Part shown: piece by piece, positions 7,926 through 17,870 of the stretch
Layout of the letters: each line of letters starts with the position of its first letter
How positions within the stretch are numbered: position 1 is the stretch's first letter
Assembly (NCBI RefSeq): GCF_008369935.1
Contig: NZ_VTUZ01000006.1
Span: 124,001 to 188,000, forward strand
Reading direction: 5' to 3'
From: Paraburkholderia panacisoli
GTDB taxonomy: Bacteria > Pseudomonadota > Gammaproteobacteria > Burkholderiales > Burkholderiaceae
DNA: 64,000 nucleotides
Program-made: the position numbers and the translations under genes
Notes under the pieces: model-generated
What the model saw: only the letters and a program-made list of their open reading frames with translations
What the model was told of the DNA's origin: nothing
Databases searched by the model: none

Positions 7926-8513
7926 TCAGCTCCGATGGAGCCTGTCCGGCGCCGACGCCGGACGGCTGAACGCATCGGCAAAGGCCAGTGCTGGCGCGCT
8001 GCGAGCGAGCGCGGTGAAACGCGCGTTCAACGTGGCGGGCGCAAGCCACGGATAGTCCAGGCCCTCCTGCAACGCGTCGAGCAATGCGCCGTCGGCATCG
8101 GGCACCACGTCCATGCGGGCGATATGGATGTCGAACCCGGTGACGGCCTGCGAGTCGTCGAAGATCCATTGGTACACACCGTGGCCGACCCGCAATGCGC
8201 CGCTCGCCGTCTCACGCATCACCACCAGCCAGGGCAGCGCGTCGATCACGCCGCCTTGCACGTCGAGCGAATCGCACACGTAGTAAGTCCGGCAGCGCGT
8301 ATATTGCGCGCCGAAATCCGTGACGAGCGTTTTCGCGATCGCGTCGGCGCCCACGACGCGGGCCGGAAATGCAATCGCCGAAGTCGCAAGCGAAATGGTG
8401 AGCACCGCGTCCGCCGCGAAGACTTCGGCGATGCGTCGAGGACGGGTGTTGTCTTTCGCGTCGATGTAGGTTTCGAGCGCGCGGCGATAGCGTGCGAGCG
8501 GCGGCGGGGTCAT
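7926..8513 (-). CDS. NTF2-like (SnoaL-type) fold protein
   Basis: This 195-aa protein has the features of small cone-shaped NTF2/SnoaL domains. An N-terminal helix (LARYRRALETYIDAKD) is followed by VFAADAVLTIS, then a strand-rich half with VMRETASGALRVGHGVYQWIFDD. Members of this fold range from ketosteroid isomerase-like enzymes to binding proteins with no catalysis, so no substrate can be named. The start has a good ribosome binding site (GGAGAACG). It lies 113 nt downstream of rep on the same strand and may be co-transcribed with it. It is a conserved-looking hypothetical in which catalytic residues cannot be assigned. Confidence 0.65.
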   Translation of the reverse strand: MTPPPLARYRRALETYIDAKDNTRPRRIAEVFAADAVLTISLATSAIAFPARVVGADAIAKTLVTDFGAQYTRCRTYYVCDSLDVQGGVIDALPWLVVMRETASGALRVGHGVYQWIFDDSQAVTGFDIHIARMDVVPDADGALLDALQEGLDYPWLAPATLNARFTALARSAPALAFADAFSRPASAPDRLHRS

Positions 8514-8626
8514 GCGGGCGTTCTCCGATTCACGCCCGCCGGCATTGCGTCGACGAGCCGCGCCACTCTAGCTCAAGCCTTCGGAAAAAGCGCCGAAGCA
8601 CATGCGACGCACGGGGTCTTGCGAAC

Positions 8627-10717
8627 TCAAGGCTTCTGCAACAACGCCTTCAAACTCGCGAGCCGGTCTTTCGGCGACATCGGCGCTTCTTCGGGCGTCG
8701 GCGGCGGCGCATCGTCGAGCAACATTTCGGGAATGAAGCGCGACGGCTCGCACACCACCGTCTCCCGCGCGCGCTTGCGCTTCTTGCACCAGTTCAGATG
8801 CAAACTGCGCTGCGCACGCGTGATCGCGACGTACATCAGACGGCGTTCTTCCTCGATGCGCGCGTCGTCGATCGGTTCGTCGTCGGGGCCGCCGCGATGC
8901 GGCATGATGCCCTCCTCGACGCCCACCAGAAACACGTGCGGATACTCCAGCCCCTTCGACGCATGCACGGTCGAAAGCCGCACCGCGTCGGGATCTTCCT
9001 CGCGGCCTTCGAGCATCGACATCAGCGCGACGGTCTGGATCAGGCCGAGCAGGTTCTTGCCGGTGTCGCCGAAACCGTCTGCCGTGTCGTAGCCGGTCGC
9101 TTCGCTGTTCGCGCCGCCTTCGGGCTCGGCCTTGGTGCCCTTGCGCTTGAGCCACTCCATGAACTCCAGCACGTTCTGCCATTTGGCCTGCGCCTGGCGT
9201 TCGTCGAATGCGTCGTACAGGTACGCCTCGTAGTGGATCGCGTCCATCAGTTCGTCGAGCAGCGTGCCGGCCGCGTCCTTTTCCGCGCGATCGGTAAGCC
9301 GCTGCATGAAGTCGCAGAACACGCGCATCGGTTCGATCTGGCGCGGCGACAGACGCGCTTCGATGCCGCCCATGTACACCGCCTCGAACAGCGACACCTT
9401 CGCCTGGCCCGCGAACGAGCCGAGCGCTTCGAGCGTCGTATTGCCGACGCCGCGGCGCGGCGTGGTGATCGCGCGGATGAACGCGGGGTCGTCGTTGGCG
9501 TTGGCGATCAAACGCAGGTATGCGCAGATGTCCTTGATCTCGGCTTTATCGAAGAACGACTGGCCGCCGGACAGCACGTACGGAATCCGCTCGCGACGCA
9601 GCACCTGCTCGAAGATGCGCGCCTGGAAGTTGCCGCGATACAGGATCGCGTAGTCGCGGAAATTCGCGCGCCGCTCGAACTTGTGCGCGGACAGGCGGAA
9701 CACCACCGACTCGGCCTCGTGTTCTTCGTCGTTGCAAGGCGTGACGGTGATCGTGTCGCCCATCCCGTGTTCGGACCACAGCTTCTTTTCGAACAGCTTC
9801 GGGTTGTTCGCGATCACGTTGTTCGCGGCGGTCAGAATGCGCACCGTCGAGCGGTAATTCTGTTCCAGCTTGATCAGGTGCAGCTTCGGAAAATCCTTGC
9901 TGAGCTGCCCGAGATTTTCGAGCGTCGCGCCGCGCCAGCCGTAAATCGCCTGGTCGTCGTCGCCGACCGCCGTGAACGCCGCACGCTTGCCCGCCAGCAG
10001 CTTCACCAGTTCGTACTGGCACGCGTTGGTGTCCTGGTACTCGTCGATCAGCAGATAGCGCAGCTTGTTCTGCCAGCGCTCGCGCACCTGCTCGTTCTTC
10101 GCAAAGAGTTCGGCGGGCAGGCGGATCAGGTCGTCGAAATCGACCGCCTGATACGCGTGCAGCGTCGCCACGTAGTTGCGGTAGACGATCGCGGCCTGAT
10201 GCTCGTCCTCGTTCGCGGCGATCGCGATCGCCTCTTCGGGCATGATCAGGCCGTTTTTCCACAGCGAGATGATCGACTGGATCTTGCGGATAAAACCCTT
10301 GTCCGTCGAGCCGACCTGCTCCTGGATCATGCCGAAGCAGTCGTCCGAATCCATGATCGAGAACTGCGGCTTCAAGCCGACGTGTTCCGCCTCCTGCCGC
10401 AGAATCTGCACGCCGAGCGAGTGGAAGGTGCAGACCGTCAACTGATTGACGGGCACTTTGCGGCCTTCCTTGCCGGGCGTGGTGAGCGTCTTGCCTTCGA
10501 GCAGCTTGCCTACGCGCTCGCGCATTTCCGCCGCGGCCTTGTTCGTGAACGTGACAGCGGCGATGTGGCGCGGCTCGAAGCCTTTGGCTTCGATCAGGTG
10601 CGCGATCTTCTGCGTGATCACGCGCGTCTTGCCGCTGCCTGCGCCGGCGAGCACGAGACACGGACCGTCGAGATAACGGACCGCTTCATTTTGAGCGGGG
10701 TTCAGGCCTGCGGACAT
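8627..10717 (-). CDS. rep: Rep-type UvrD/PcrA superfamily 1 DNA helicase
   Basis: This 696-aa protein is collinear with E. coli Rep (673 aa). It has the Q-motif LNPAQNEAVRYL, Walker A AGAGSGKT (24-31), HIAAVTFTNKAAAEMRERV, Walker B LLIDEYQDTN, VGDDDQAIYGWRGA, LEQNYRSTVRIL, and the C-terminal HASKGLEYPHVFLVG and ERRLMYVAITRAQ motifs. Rep is a 3'-5' ATP-driven translocase that clears proteins and restarts stalled replication forks. The start at MSAGLNPAQ is chosen because homologues begin there; the open frame extends a further 116 codons upstream without homology. The downstream NTF2-like gene may be in the same transcript. UvrD is the main alternative, but overall similarity and length favour Rep. 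Confidence 0.93.
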   Translation of the reverse strand: MSAGLNPAQNEAVRYLDGPCLVLAGAGSGKTRVITQKIAHLIEAKGFEPRHIAAVTFTNKAAAEMRERVGKLLEGKTLTTPGKEGRKVPVNQLTVCTFHSLGVQILRQEAEHVGLKPQFSIMDSDDCFGMIQEQVGSTDKGFIRKIQSIISLWKNGLIMPEEAIAIAANEDEHQAAIVYRNYVATLHAYQAVDFDDLIRLPAELFAKNEQVRERWQNKLRYLLIDEYQDTNACQYELVKLLAGKRAAFTAVGDDDQAIYGWRGATLENLGQLSKDFPKLHLIKLEQNYRSTVRILTAANNVIANNPKLFEKKLWSEHGMGDTITVTPCNDEEHEAESVVFRLSAHKFERRANFRDYAILYRGNFQARIFEQVLRRERIPYVLSGGQSFFDKAEIKDICAYLRLIANANDDPAFIRAITTPRRGVGNTTLEALGSFAGQAKVSLFEAVYMGGIEARLSPRQIEPMRVFCDFMQRLTDRAEKDAAGTLLDELMDAIHYEAYLYDAFDERQAQAKWQNVLEFMEWLKRKGTKAEPEGGANSEATGYDTADGFGDTGKNLLGLIQTVALMSMLEGREEDPDAVRLSTVHASKGLEYPHVFLVGVEEGIMPHRGGPDDEPIDDARIEEERRLMYVAITRAQRSLHLNWCKKRKRARETVVCEPSRFIPEMLLDDAPPPTPEEAPMSPKDRLASLKALLQKP

Positions 10718-11000
10718 CGTCTGTGGATGGGTAATGCGGTTGAAAGCGGCGGTTGAAAGCGCGTCGGCGCGAAACTGCCGGCCGAAGGCTCGGGGCATGC
10801 TGCGCGACGGCGTCGGCTGGAACGGACGCGCCGAGGGGTGCGAAGGCGTCCCGTTCCGCTGCGATTCGCGCGAGAGGAGCGATGTTAACATGGATACCTC
10901 GATAGATACCCCCGACCGAGGTCCGCAACGGCTACCCCGGACGGATCGCAACGAAGACGCTGACGGTCCGCCTTCGGGACATGCCACAATTGCGGGTGTT
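10718..11000. other. Intergenic region between divergent rep and ydgJ-like genes
   Basis: This stretch should hold the promoters of both divergent genes. A short perfect palindrome, ATGTTAACAT, is visible near 10882-10891. I see no further gene and no convincing -35/-10 pair. Confidence 0.4.
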
Positions 11001-11041
11001 GCGCGCCGTCGCCGCGGTGGCAAAGCGGCGCGCCGTTTTTT
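11001..11041 (+). terminator. Terminator-like hairpin in the leader of the oxidoreductase gene
   Basis: GCGCGCCG (11001-11008) pairs with CGGCGCGC (11026-11033), and CG followed by six T comes next. The T-run ends 15 nt before the start codon at 11056. The position is that of a leader attenuator, or of a terminator for an unseen transcript; the stem is only 8 bp, with a long loop. Confidence 0.35.
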
Positions 11042-11055
11042 GCAGGAAGACACGC

Positions 11056-12105
11056 ATGTCCGCATCGCTGAAAATTGGATTGATGGGCTACGGTTTTGCC
11101 GGCGCGACCTTTCATGCGCCGGTGATCGCGCATTGCGGGCGCGCCAATGTCGCCGCCATCGCCACGAGTCAGCCCGAGAGCGCGCTGGCCGACTATCCGC
11201 ACGCGAAAATCGTGGCCAACCTCGACGCGCTTCTGGCGCTCGACGACATCGAGTGTGTCGTGATCGCGACCCCCAACGACACGCACTTCGACCTCGCGCG
11301 CCGCACGCTCGAAGCCGGCAAGCACGTGGTGGTCGACAAGCCGGTCACGCTGAGCGCCGCCGACGCCCATACGCTCGCCAACATCGCGCTCGCGCGGGGC
11401 AAGCTGTTCGTGCCGTTTCACAACCGTCGCTGGGACGGCGATTTTCTGACCGTGCGCGATCTGCTCGCCCGCGTGGAGCTGGGGCGCGTCACGCAATTCG
11501 AATCGCACTTCGACCGCTTCCGCCCGCAAGTACGGCAGCGCTGGCGCGAAGAGGTGTCGCGGGGCGGCGGCTTGCTGTTCGACCTTGGGCCGCATCTGAT
11601 CGACCAGGCGTTGGCGCTGTTCGGCAAACCGCAAACCGTGTCGGCGACGGTGCGCACGCATCGCGACGAGGCAAGCGCGCCGGACTATGTGCACATTCAG
11701 CTCGGCTACGCCGAGTTCGAGGTGGTGTTGCACGCGAGCGCATTGACGGCTCTGGTCGCGCCGCGCTTTGCGATCCATGGCACGCGCGGCAGTTACGTGA
11801 AGCACGGCCTCGACACCCAGGAGGACCAGCTGAAGGCCGGTCTGCGCCCGGGCGATGAAGGCTTCGGCGCGGGCAATCCGGCCGGCGTGCTGCGCGTGCT
11901 GGAAGGCGATCAGGAAGTCGAACGCGAGGTTCCCACGCGCAACGGCGACTACGTCGGGTTCTATATCGCGCTGGCGGACGCCATCCAGAACGGCGTCGCA
12001 TTCCCTGTGCGGCCTCAGGATGCGGTCGACGTGATGACCATCATCGAGCTTGCCGCGCGCAGCTCGGAAGAAGGCGTGCGCCTGCCGTTCGAGTCCATTC
12101 GCTGA
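11056..12105 (+). CDS. Gfo/Idh/MocA-family NAD(P)-dependent oxidoreductase, YdgJ-like
   Basis: This 349-aa protein begins with a Rossmann motif (IGLMGYGFAGATFHAPVI). It carries PNDTHFDLARRTLEAGKHVVVDKP, where the Lys of DKP is the conserved family Lys, and FESHFDRFRPQVRQRW with HLIDQAL, which closely resemble E. coli YdgJ. Family members oxidise or reduce sugars and cyclitols; the substrate here cannot be told from sequence. The start at 11056 has an AGGAAGA ribosome binding site 5 nt upstream. The longer frame from 10981 would read through the leader hairpin and is rejected. The gene is divergent from rep and stands alone. Confidence 0.85.
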   Translation: MSASLKIGLMGYGFAGATFHAPVIAHCGRANVAAIATSQPESALADYPHAKIVANLDALLALDDIECVVIATPNDTHFDLARRTLEAGKHVVVDKPVTLSAADAHTLANIALARGKLFVPFHNRRWDGDFLTVRDLLARVELGRVTQFESHFDRFRPQVRQRWREEVSRGGGLLFDLGPHLIDQALALFGKPQTVSATVRTHRDEASAPDYVHIQLGYAEFEVVLHASALTALVAPRFAIHGTRGSYVKHGLDTQEDQLKAGLRPGDEGFGAGNPAGVLRVLEGDQEVEREVPTRNGDYVGFYIALADAIQNGVAFPVRPQDAVDVMTIIELAARSSEEGVRLPFESIR

Positions 12106-12296
12106 ACTGTTCCGCTGCGCGGCGTGACGGCTTGTGTACCTAAAAACACATTGGCCGAGCGCCGCGCGCATCAACCTGACGTCCCCGAAAGGAACATAAC
12201 GTTACAACTCTGCCCGCCTCCCCGGTCAGCGCGCCGCCGCGATCATCCGTTGCTACCCGAGTAGCACCATCAAAGAAAACGACTTCCGGAGAGTCC

Positions 12297-12647
12297 ATGC
12301 CCCGTACCCTTCGCGCCATTGCCGCATGCGCCTTGCTCAGTTCTCTCGCCGCCTGCGTGGTGACGCCCCAGCCGGCGCCGGCGCCGCGCCCCAGCCCGCA
12401 GCAGATCGCGGATCAGCGTCTGCATCAGGTGGACGGCCGGATCGATAATCTCGGCCGCCGCATCGACAAGCGCGTGAATCAGGGCGACTACCCGCCGCCG
12501 CAAGGCGCAGCGCTGCATCATCGGCTGGACGTGATCCGCCAGGAAGCGCACGACATGGCCGCGCAACACGGCGGCGGCCTTACCGCCGACGAACAGCGCG
12601 TGCTGAATCAGGAGTTGGACAACGCGGCTCGCGCGATCGGCGAGTAA
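12297..12647 (+). CDS. Small outer- or inner-membrane lipoprotein of unknown function
   Basis: This 116-aa protein has a short lipoprotein signal ending in the lipobox SLAAC (lipidated Cys at residue 20). A Pro/Ala-rich linker (PQPAPAPRPSP) follows. The rest is helical and contains QVDGRIDNLGRRIDKRVNQGDYPPPQGAALHHRLDVIRQEA. There is no Asp at +2, which favours outer-membrane sorting. The ribosome binding site is GGAGAG. A strong terminator follows 44 nt after the stop, so it is monocistronic. It is a hypothetical protein with no recognisable domain. Confidence 0.8.
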   Translation: MPRTLRAIAACALLSSLAACVVTPQPAPAPRPSPQQIADQRLHQVDGRIDNLGRRIDKRVNQGDYPPPQGAALHHRLDVIRQEAHDMAAQHGGGLTADEQRVLNQELDNAARAIGE

Positions 12648-12690
12648 GCGCTGCCGGTTCCAGCACTGAAGCAACACGAGCGCGGACAGC

Positions 12691-12718
12691 AGCGCGGGCA
12701 GCATGGCCCGCGCTTTTT
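12691..12718 (+). terminator. Intrinsic terminator after the lipoprotein gene
   Basis: AGCGCGGG pairs with CCCGCGCT across a 7-nt loop and is followed by five T (12714-12718). Confidence 0.85.
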
Positions 12719-12805
12719 GACGCCGGCGCCGCGCCCCGCTAGCCACCATGCCGGTCGCGGGCCTTTATTTGACAAGCCCCCAGCCGTCGCGTACATTCGC
12801 CGCAC

Positions 12806-13088
12806 GCGTCGGGAGAGCGCGCTGGCCGCCGAATATCGCAGGCCGCGCCGCCGAAGGGGCACACCCGCAAACTCTCAGGCAAAAGGACCGACCGCGTCGA
12901 AAAATCCGCGCCAAAGCAACACGTCAAGGCACGGTTTTTCGCACTCTGGAGAGCGGCAGTAGCCGTCTGCGTTTTGGCAACATCACGTAGGCTCAGGCAG
13001 GCTGCCCACCGAAGGGGCGCGCGTTTCACCGCGACAGATCAACGTTCGCGGTAGCGCAATCTCTCAGGTATCGAGGACAGAGGGGTCA
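12806..13088 (+). ncRNA. Tandem glycine riboswitch (gcvT leader)
   Basis: Two glycine aptamers in series are visible. The first has GGAGAGCGC (about 12812), GCCGAAGGGGCA and CTCTCAGGCAAAAGGACC (12872-12889). The second has GGAGAGCGG (about 12949), CACCGAAGGGGCG and CTCTCAGGTATCGAGGACAG (13061-13080). These are the conserved aptamer cores of the glycine riboswitch. It lies 83 nt upstream of gcvT with a terminator-like hairpin between, so glycine binding should permit expression of the glycine cleavage operon. Confidence 0.95.
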
Positions 13089-13112
13089 TGCAAAACCACG
13101 CTCGCAGGCATC

Positions 13113-13146
13113 AGGCCGCGAGGCGTAGCGCCGCATGGCCTTTTTT
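13113..13146 (+). terminator. Expression-platform terminator of the glycine riboswitch
   Basis: AGGCC (13113-13117) pairs with GGCCT (13137-13141) around an inner GCG/CGC stem, and six T follow. It lies between aptamer 2 and the gcvT start. Its 5' arm is close enough to the aptamer P1 region to compete with it, as expected for a transcription-controlling switch. Confidence 0.7.
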
Positions 13147-13170
13147 GTTTCGCGAGATGCCCGAGGCCCT

Positions 13171-14289
13171 ATGACCGAACTCAAACACACCCCGCTCAAC
13201 GCCACTCACCGTGCGCTCAACGCCCGCATGGTCGATTTCGGCGGCTGGGACATGCCCGTCAATTACGGCTCGCAGATCGAGGAACACCGCGCCGTGCGCA
13301 CCGACGCCGGCATGTTCGACGTTTCGCACATGTGCGTGGTCGATTTCACCGGCGAGCGGGTGCGCGCCTTCTTCGAATACGCGCTGGCCAACAACGTCGG
13401 CAAGCTGCAAACGCCCGGCCGCGCGCTCTACTCCTGCCTGTTGAACCCGAACGGCGGCGTAATCGACGATCTGATCGTCTATTACTTCGGCGAAGACCAC
13501 TTCCGCGTGGTCGTCAATGCCGGCACTGCCGACAAAGATATCGCCTGGTTCGGCCAACTCAACACCGACGACGGCTTCGGCCTGACCATCACGCCGCGCC
13601 GTGACTTCGCGATCGTTGCCGTGCAAGGTCCGAACGCGCGCGAAAAAGTCTGGCAAACGGTGCCCGCCGCGCGCGCCGCCACCGAAGCGCTCAAGCCGTT
13701 CAACGCCGCGCGCGTCGAAAACACGCCGTTCGGCGAATTGACCGTGGCGCGCACCGGCTACACCGGCGAAGACGGCTTCGAAATCATCGTGCCGGCGGCC
13801 CACGTTCAGGCCCTGTGGAACGCGCTGCACGCCCAAGGCGTGCGCCCGGCCGGCCTCGGTGCACGCGACACGCTGCGCCTCGAAGCCGGCATGAACCTGT
13901 ACGGCCAGGACATGGACGACAATGTCTCGCCGCTTGACGCCGGACTCGCATGGACCGTCGACCTGACCTCGCCGCGCGACTTCGTCGGCAAAAGCCGGCT
14001 CGAAGCCGACGGCTCGAAGGCGGCGTTCGTCGGCCTGATCCTGCTGAAGGAAAACGGCAAGGCGGCCGGCGTGCTGCGCGCGCATCAGAAAATCCTCACA
14101 CCGCACGGCGAAGGCGAAATCACCAGCGGCACTTTTTCCCCGACCATGCAGGAATCCATCGCTTTCGCGCGCGTGCCCAAAGGCGTGCTGCCGGGCGACA
14201 CCGTTCACGTCCAGATTCGTGACAAGGCCCTGCCCGCAAGCGTGGTAAAACTGCCGTTCGTGCGCAACGGCAAGGTGCTGGCAGTTTAA
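13171..14289 (+). CDS. gcvT: Glycine cleavage system T protein (aminomethyltransferase)
   Basis: This 372-aa protein transfers the methylene group from aminomethyl-lipoyl GcvH to tetrahydrofolate, releasing ammonia. Family hallmarks are [21 protein letters not shown] near the N-terminus, [21 protein letters not shown] and the folate-site region [17 protein letters not shown]. The start at MTELKHTPL is chosen over the upstream in-frame ATG at 13135 because homologues begin there and the latter lies within the riboswitch terminator. It is the first gene of the gcvTHP operon, controlled by the glycine riboswitch, and gcvH follows after 59 nt. Confidence 0.97.
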   Translation: MTELKHTPLNATHRALNARMVDFGGWDMPVNYGSQIEEHRAVRTDAGMFDVSHMCVVDFTGERVRAFFEYALANNVGKLQTPGRALYSCLLNPNGGVIDDLIVYYFGEDHFRVVVNAGTADKDIAWFGQLNTDDGFGLTITPRRDFAIVAVQGPNAREKVWQTVPAARAATEALKPFNAARVENTPFGELTVARTGYTGEDGFEIIVPAAHVQALWNALHAQGVRPAGLGARDTLRLEAGMNLYGQDMDDNVSPLDAGLAWTVDLTSPRDFVGKSRLEADGSKAAFVGLILLKENGKAAGVLRAHQKILTPHGEGEITSGTFSPTMQESIAFARVPKGVLPGDTVHVQIRDKALPASVVKLPFVRNGKVLAV

Positions 14290-14348
14290 GCAGCCGCGCG
14301 CACGTCCCCCTTTTAAGCCAATAACGAACACACCGCAAGGAGCATCCG

Positions 14349-14729
14349 ATGAGCATCCCGGCCGATCTGAAATACACCGAATCGCACGAATGGGTCCGCA
14401 CCGAAGCGGACGGCACGCTGACGGTCGGTATCACCGACCACGCGCAGGAAGCGCTCGGCGACATCGTCTTCTTCGAAGTCCAGCAACTGGGCAAGACCGT
14501 CACCGCAGGCGACACCGTCGCCGTGATCGAATCGGTGAAGGCCGCTTCCGATATCTACGCGCCGGTCTCGGGCGAGATCATCGAAGCGAACACGGCTGTG
14601 GCCGACTCGCCCGACTCGGTCAACAGCACGCCGTACGACAGCTGGCTCTTCAAGATCAAACCCGCCGCCGATGCAGCGCAGGACCGCCTGATCGACGCCG
14701 ACGCGTACACCAAGTCGATCGGCGCCTGA
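14349..14729 (+). CDS. gcvH: Glycine cleavage system H protein (lipoyl carrier)
   Basis: This 126-aa protein shuttles the aminomethyl group between GcvP and GcvT on a lipoyl arm. The lipoylated Lys is K64 in [19 protein letters not shown]. The protein is of normal length for the family and begins [15 protein letters not shown], as expected. The ribosome binding site is AAGGAG with good spacing. The gene lies between gcvT and gcvP on the same strand. Confidence 0.97.
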   Translation: MSIPADLKYTESHEWVRTEADGTLTVGITDHAQEALGDIVFFEVQQLGKTVTAGDTVAVIESVKAASDIYAPVSGEIIEANTAVADSPDSVNSTPYDSWLFKIKPAADAAQDRLIDADAYTKSIGA

Positions 14730-14797
14730 TTCACATTTCGTTAAACGTCAGGTGCGGCCCCCGCGAGGCATCGCGCGCCGCACCGCCAGGAACACCC

Positions 14798-17734
14798 ATG
14801 AAGCTCGAACACCCGGATCGTCTGATGAACCGCACTCCTCTCTCGCTCGCCGCGCTCGAAGTGCATGACGCCTTCGCCGAACGGCACATCGGCCCGGATT
14901 CGGCCGACCAGCAAGCGATGCTCGAAGCCCTCGGCTTCGCGTCGCGCGCCGCGCTGATCGACGCCGTGATTCCGCAGACGATCCGCCGCACCGAAACGCT
15001 GCCGCTCGGCCCCTTCGGGCAACCGAAGAGCGAAGCCGAAGCGCTCGCCGCGCTGCGCGAGCTGGCGGACAAGAACCAGGTGTTCCGCTCGTACATCGGG
15101 CAGGGCTACTACAACGCGCACACGCCGGCGGTGATCCTGCGTAACGTGCTCGAAAATCCGGCGTGGTACACCGCGTACACGCCGTATCAGCCGGAAATCT
15201 CGCAAGGCCGTCTGGAAGCGTTGCTGAACTTCCAGCAGATGATCGTCGACCTGACGGGTCTGGCGATCTCGAACGCGTCGCTGCTCGACGAGGCCACCGC
15301 CGCCGCCGAAGCGATGACGCTGCTGCAACGCGTGGGCAAGCCGAAGTCGAACGTGTTCTTCGTCGCCGACGACGTGCTGCCGCAAACCATCGAAGTGGTG
15401 AAGACGCGCGCCACGCCGGTCGGCATCGAAGTGAAAGTGGGCCCGGCCGCGGAAGCCGCGAATGCGAACGCATTCGGCGTTCTGCTGCAATACCCGGGCG
15501 TGAACGGCGACGTGCGCGACTACCGCGCGCTGACCGAAGCCATCCACGCAGCGGGCGGCCACGTGGTGGTCGCCGCCGATCTGCTCGCGCTGACCGTGCT
15601 CACGCCGCCGGGCGAATGGGGCGCGGACGTGGCCGTCGGCAATACGCAGCGCTTCGGCGTGCCGGTGGGCTTTGGCGGCCCGCATGCCGCTTATCTCGCG
15701 GTGCGCGACGAATTCAAGCGTCAGATGCCGGGCCGTCTGGTCGGCGTGACCATCGACGCGCAAGGCAACTCCGCGCTGCGTCTCGCGCTGCAAACGCGCG
15801 AACAACATATCCGTCGCGAGAAGGCCACCTCGAACGTGTGTACCGCGCAGGCGCTGCTCGCGATCATGGCCAGCATGTACGCGGTGTATCACGGCCCGCA
15901 CGGTCTGAAGACCATCGCGCTGCGTGTGAACCGGATCGCCGCCCTGCTCGCCGAAGGCGCGAAGCAACTCGGCTACACGCTCGTCAATGAAACCTTCTTC
16001 GACACGCTCACGTTCGACACCGGGGTGCGCACGCAAGCGCTGCTCGACGCGGCCACCGCGAAGCGCATCAACCTGCGCCGCGTGAGCGCCACGCAAGTCG
16101 GCCTGTCGATCGACGAAACCACCACGCGCCACGATCTGGCCGATCTGCTCGCCGTGTTCGCGCAAGCGGCTTTCGCCAGCGACGTGCCGCAAGTCGACGC
16201 GCTCGACGCGACGCTCGCCGCATCGAACACCGCATCGGTGCCGGCCGCGCTTGAACGCACCAGCGCGTACCTCACGCACCACGTGTTCAACCGTCATCAT
16301 TCGGAAACGGAAATGCTGCGCTATCTGCGCAGCCTGTCGGACAAGGACCTCGCGCTCGACCGCTCGATGATCCCGCTCGGCTCGTGCACGATGAAGCTGA
16401 ACGCGACCTCGGAAATGCTGCCCGTCACGTGGCCCGAATTCGGCCAGATCCATCCGTTCGCGCCGGCCGATCAAACCGTCGGCTACCGCGAGATGATCGA
16501 TCAACTCGAAGAGATGCTGGTCGCCGCAACCGGCTATGCCGCCGTGTCGCTGCAACCGAATGCCGGCTCGCAAGGCGAGTACGCGGGTCTGTTGATCATC
16601 CACGCGTATCACGCGTCGCGCGGCGAAGCGCATCGCAACGTCTGCCTGATTCCCGCTTCGGCGCACGGCACCAACCCGGCGTCGGCGCAGATGGCCGGCA
16701 TGCAGGTCGTGGTAGTTGCGTGCGACGCGCAAGGCAACGTCGATATCGAAGACCTGAAGAAGAAGGCCGCCCAGCACGCCGACAAACTCGCGGCGATCAT
16801 GATCACATATCCGTCCACGCACGGCGTGTTCGAGGCGAACGTGCGCGAAATCTGCGAGATCGTGCACGCGCACGGCGGCCAGGTGTATGTGGACGGCGCG
16901 AACATGAACGCGATGGTCGGCCTGTGCGCGCCGGGCCAGTTCGGCGGCGACGTCTCGCACCTGAACCTGCACAAGACCTTCTGCATTCCGCACGGCGGCG
17001 GCGGACCGGGCGTCGGCCCGGTCGCGGTCGGCGCGCACCTCGCGCAGTTCCTGCCGAACCAGATCTCGTCGGGCTATGAGCGCACGCCGAACGGTATCGG
17101 CGCGGTGTCGGGCGCACCGTACGGCTCAGCATCGATCCTGCCGATCTCGTGGATGTACATCGCGATGATGGGTGCGAAGAACCTGACCGCCGCGACCGAA
17201 ACCGCGATCCTCAACGCGAACTACGTCGCGAACAAACTTGCGCCGCACTATCCGGTGTTGTATTCGGGCCCGGGCGGACTGGTCGCGCACGAGTGCATTC
17301 TCGATCTGCGCCCGCTTAAGGAAACCAGCGGCATCACCGTCGACGACGTCGCCAAGCGCCTCGCCGACTACGGTTTCCACGCGCCGACGATGAGCTTCCC
17401 GGTGCCGGGCACGCTGATGGTCGAGCCGACCGAATCGGAATCGAAAGAAGAACTCGATCGCTTCATCGAAGCAATGATCGCGATCCGCAGCGAAATCCGC
17501 GCGGTCGAGGAAGGCCGCTCGGACCGCGAGGACAATCCGCTGAAGCATGCGCCGCACACCGCGGCGGTGGTGATCGCCGACGACTGGAAGCATGCTTATG
17601 CTCGCGAAACCGCCGCGTATCCGCTGCCCACGTTGATCGCGAAGAAGTACTGGCCGCCGGTCGGCCGTGCGGACAACGTGTACGGCGACCGCAATCTGTT
17701 CTGCTCCTGCGTGCCGATCGCCGACTACGAGTAA
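14798..17734 (+). CDS. gcvP: Glycine dehydrogenase (decarboxylating), P protein
   Basis: This 978-aa single-chain P protein is of the fused P1-P2 type. It decarboxylates glycine using pyridoxal phosphate and hands the aminomethyl group to GcvH. The PLP Lys is K726 in [18 protein letters not shown]. Other hallmarks are FIGQGYY-like [29 protein letters not shown] and the C-terminal CSCVP. The chosen start, [12 protein letters not shown], is the usual Burkholderia N-terminus; ATG 14825 is an alternative, and the open frame upstream overlaps gcvH in another frame. It completes the gcvTHP operon. The lpd partner (L protein) is not in the window. Confidence 0.97.
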   Translation: MKLEHPDRLMNRTPLSLAALEVHDAFAERHIGPDSADQQAMLEALGFASRAALIDAVIPQTIRRTETLPLGPFGQPKSEAEALAALRELADKNQVFRSYIGQGYYNAHTPAVILRNVLENPAWYTAYTPYQPEISQGRLEALLNFQQMIVDLTGLAISNASLLDEATAAAEAMTLLQRVGKPKSNVFFVADDVLPQTIEVVKTRATPVGIEVKVGPAAEAANANAFGVLLQYPGVNGDVRDYRALTEAIHAAGGHVVVAADLLALTVLTPPGEWGADVAVGNTQRFGVPVGFGGPHAAYLAVRDEFKRQMPGRLVGVTIDAQGNSALRLALQTREQHIRREKATSNVCTAQALLAIMASMYAVYHGPHGLKTIALRVNRIAALLAEGAKQLGYTLVNETFFDTLTFDTGVRTQALLDAATAKRINLRRVSATQVGLSIDETTTRHDLADLLAVFAQAAFASDVPQVDALDATLAASNTASVPAALERTSAYLTHHVFNRHHSETEMLRYLRSLSDKDLALDRSMIPLGSCTMKLNATSEMLPVTWPEFGQIHPFAPADQTVGYREMIDQLEEMLVAATGYAAVSLQPNAGSQGEYAGLLIIHAYHASRGEAHRNVCLIPASAHGTNPASAQMAGMQVVVVACDAQGNVDIEDLKKKAAQHADKLAAIMITYPSTHGVFEANVREICEIVHAHGGQVYVDGANMNAMVGLCAPGQFGGDVSHLNLHKTFCIPHGGGGPGVGPVAVGAHLAQFLPNQISSGYERTPNGIGAVSGAPYGSASILPISWMYIAMMGAKNLTAATETAILNANYVANKLAPHYPVLYSGPGGLVAHECILDLRPLKETSGITVDDVAKRLADYGFHAPTMSFPVPGTLMVEPTESESKEELDRFIEAMIAIRSEIRAVEEGRSDREDNPLKHAPHTAAVVIADDWKHAYARETAAYPLPTLIAKKYWPPVGRADNVYGDRNLFCSCVPIADYE

Positions 17735-17870
17735 GCGTGACCACGCCGCGCATCGCCGGCTGCCCGCAACACGCGGCAGGGCGGTGCGCGCTGTTCCGCC
17801 CGGGCTCCTGTCGCTCGTGGCCGCAAACGGCTAACATCACACACCGAATCAGCCTAACGAGGAGTTTCGC

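Noticed and set aside
8492..10756. 754-codon open frame antisense to rep
   Set aside because: Shadow frame with biased composition and no recognisable domain.
14741..17038. 765-codon open frame antisense to gcvP
   Set aside because: Shadow frame; gcvP is full-length and canonical.
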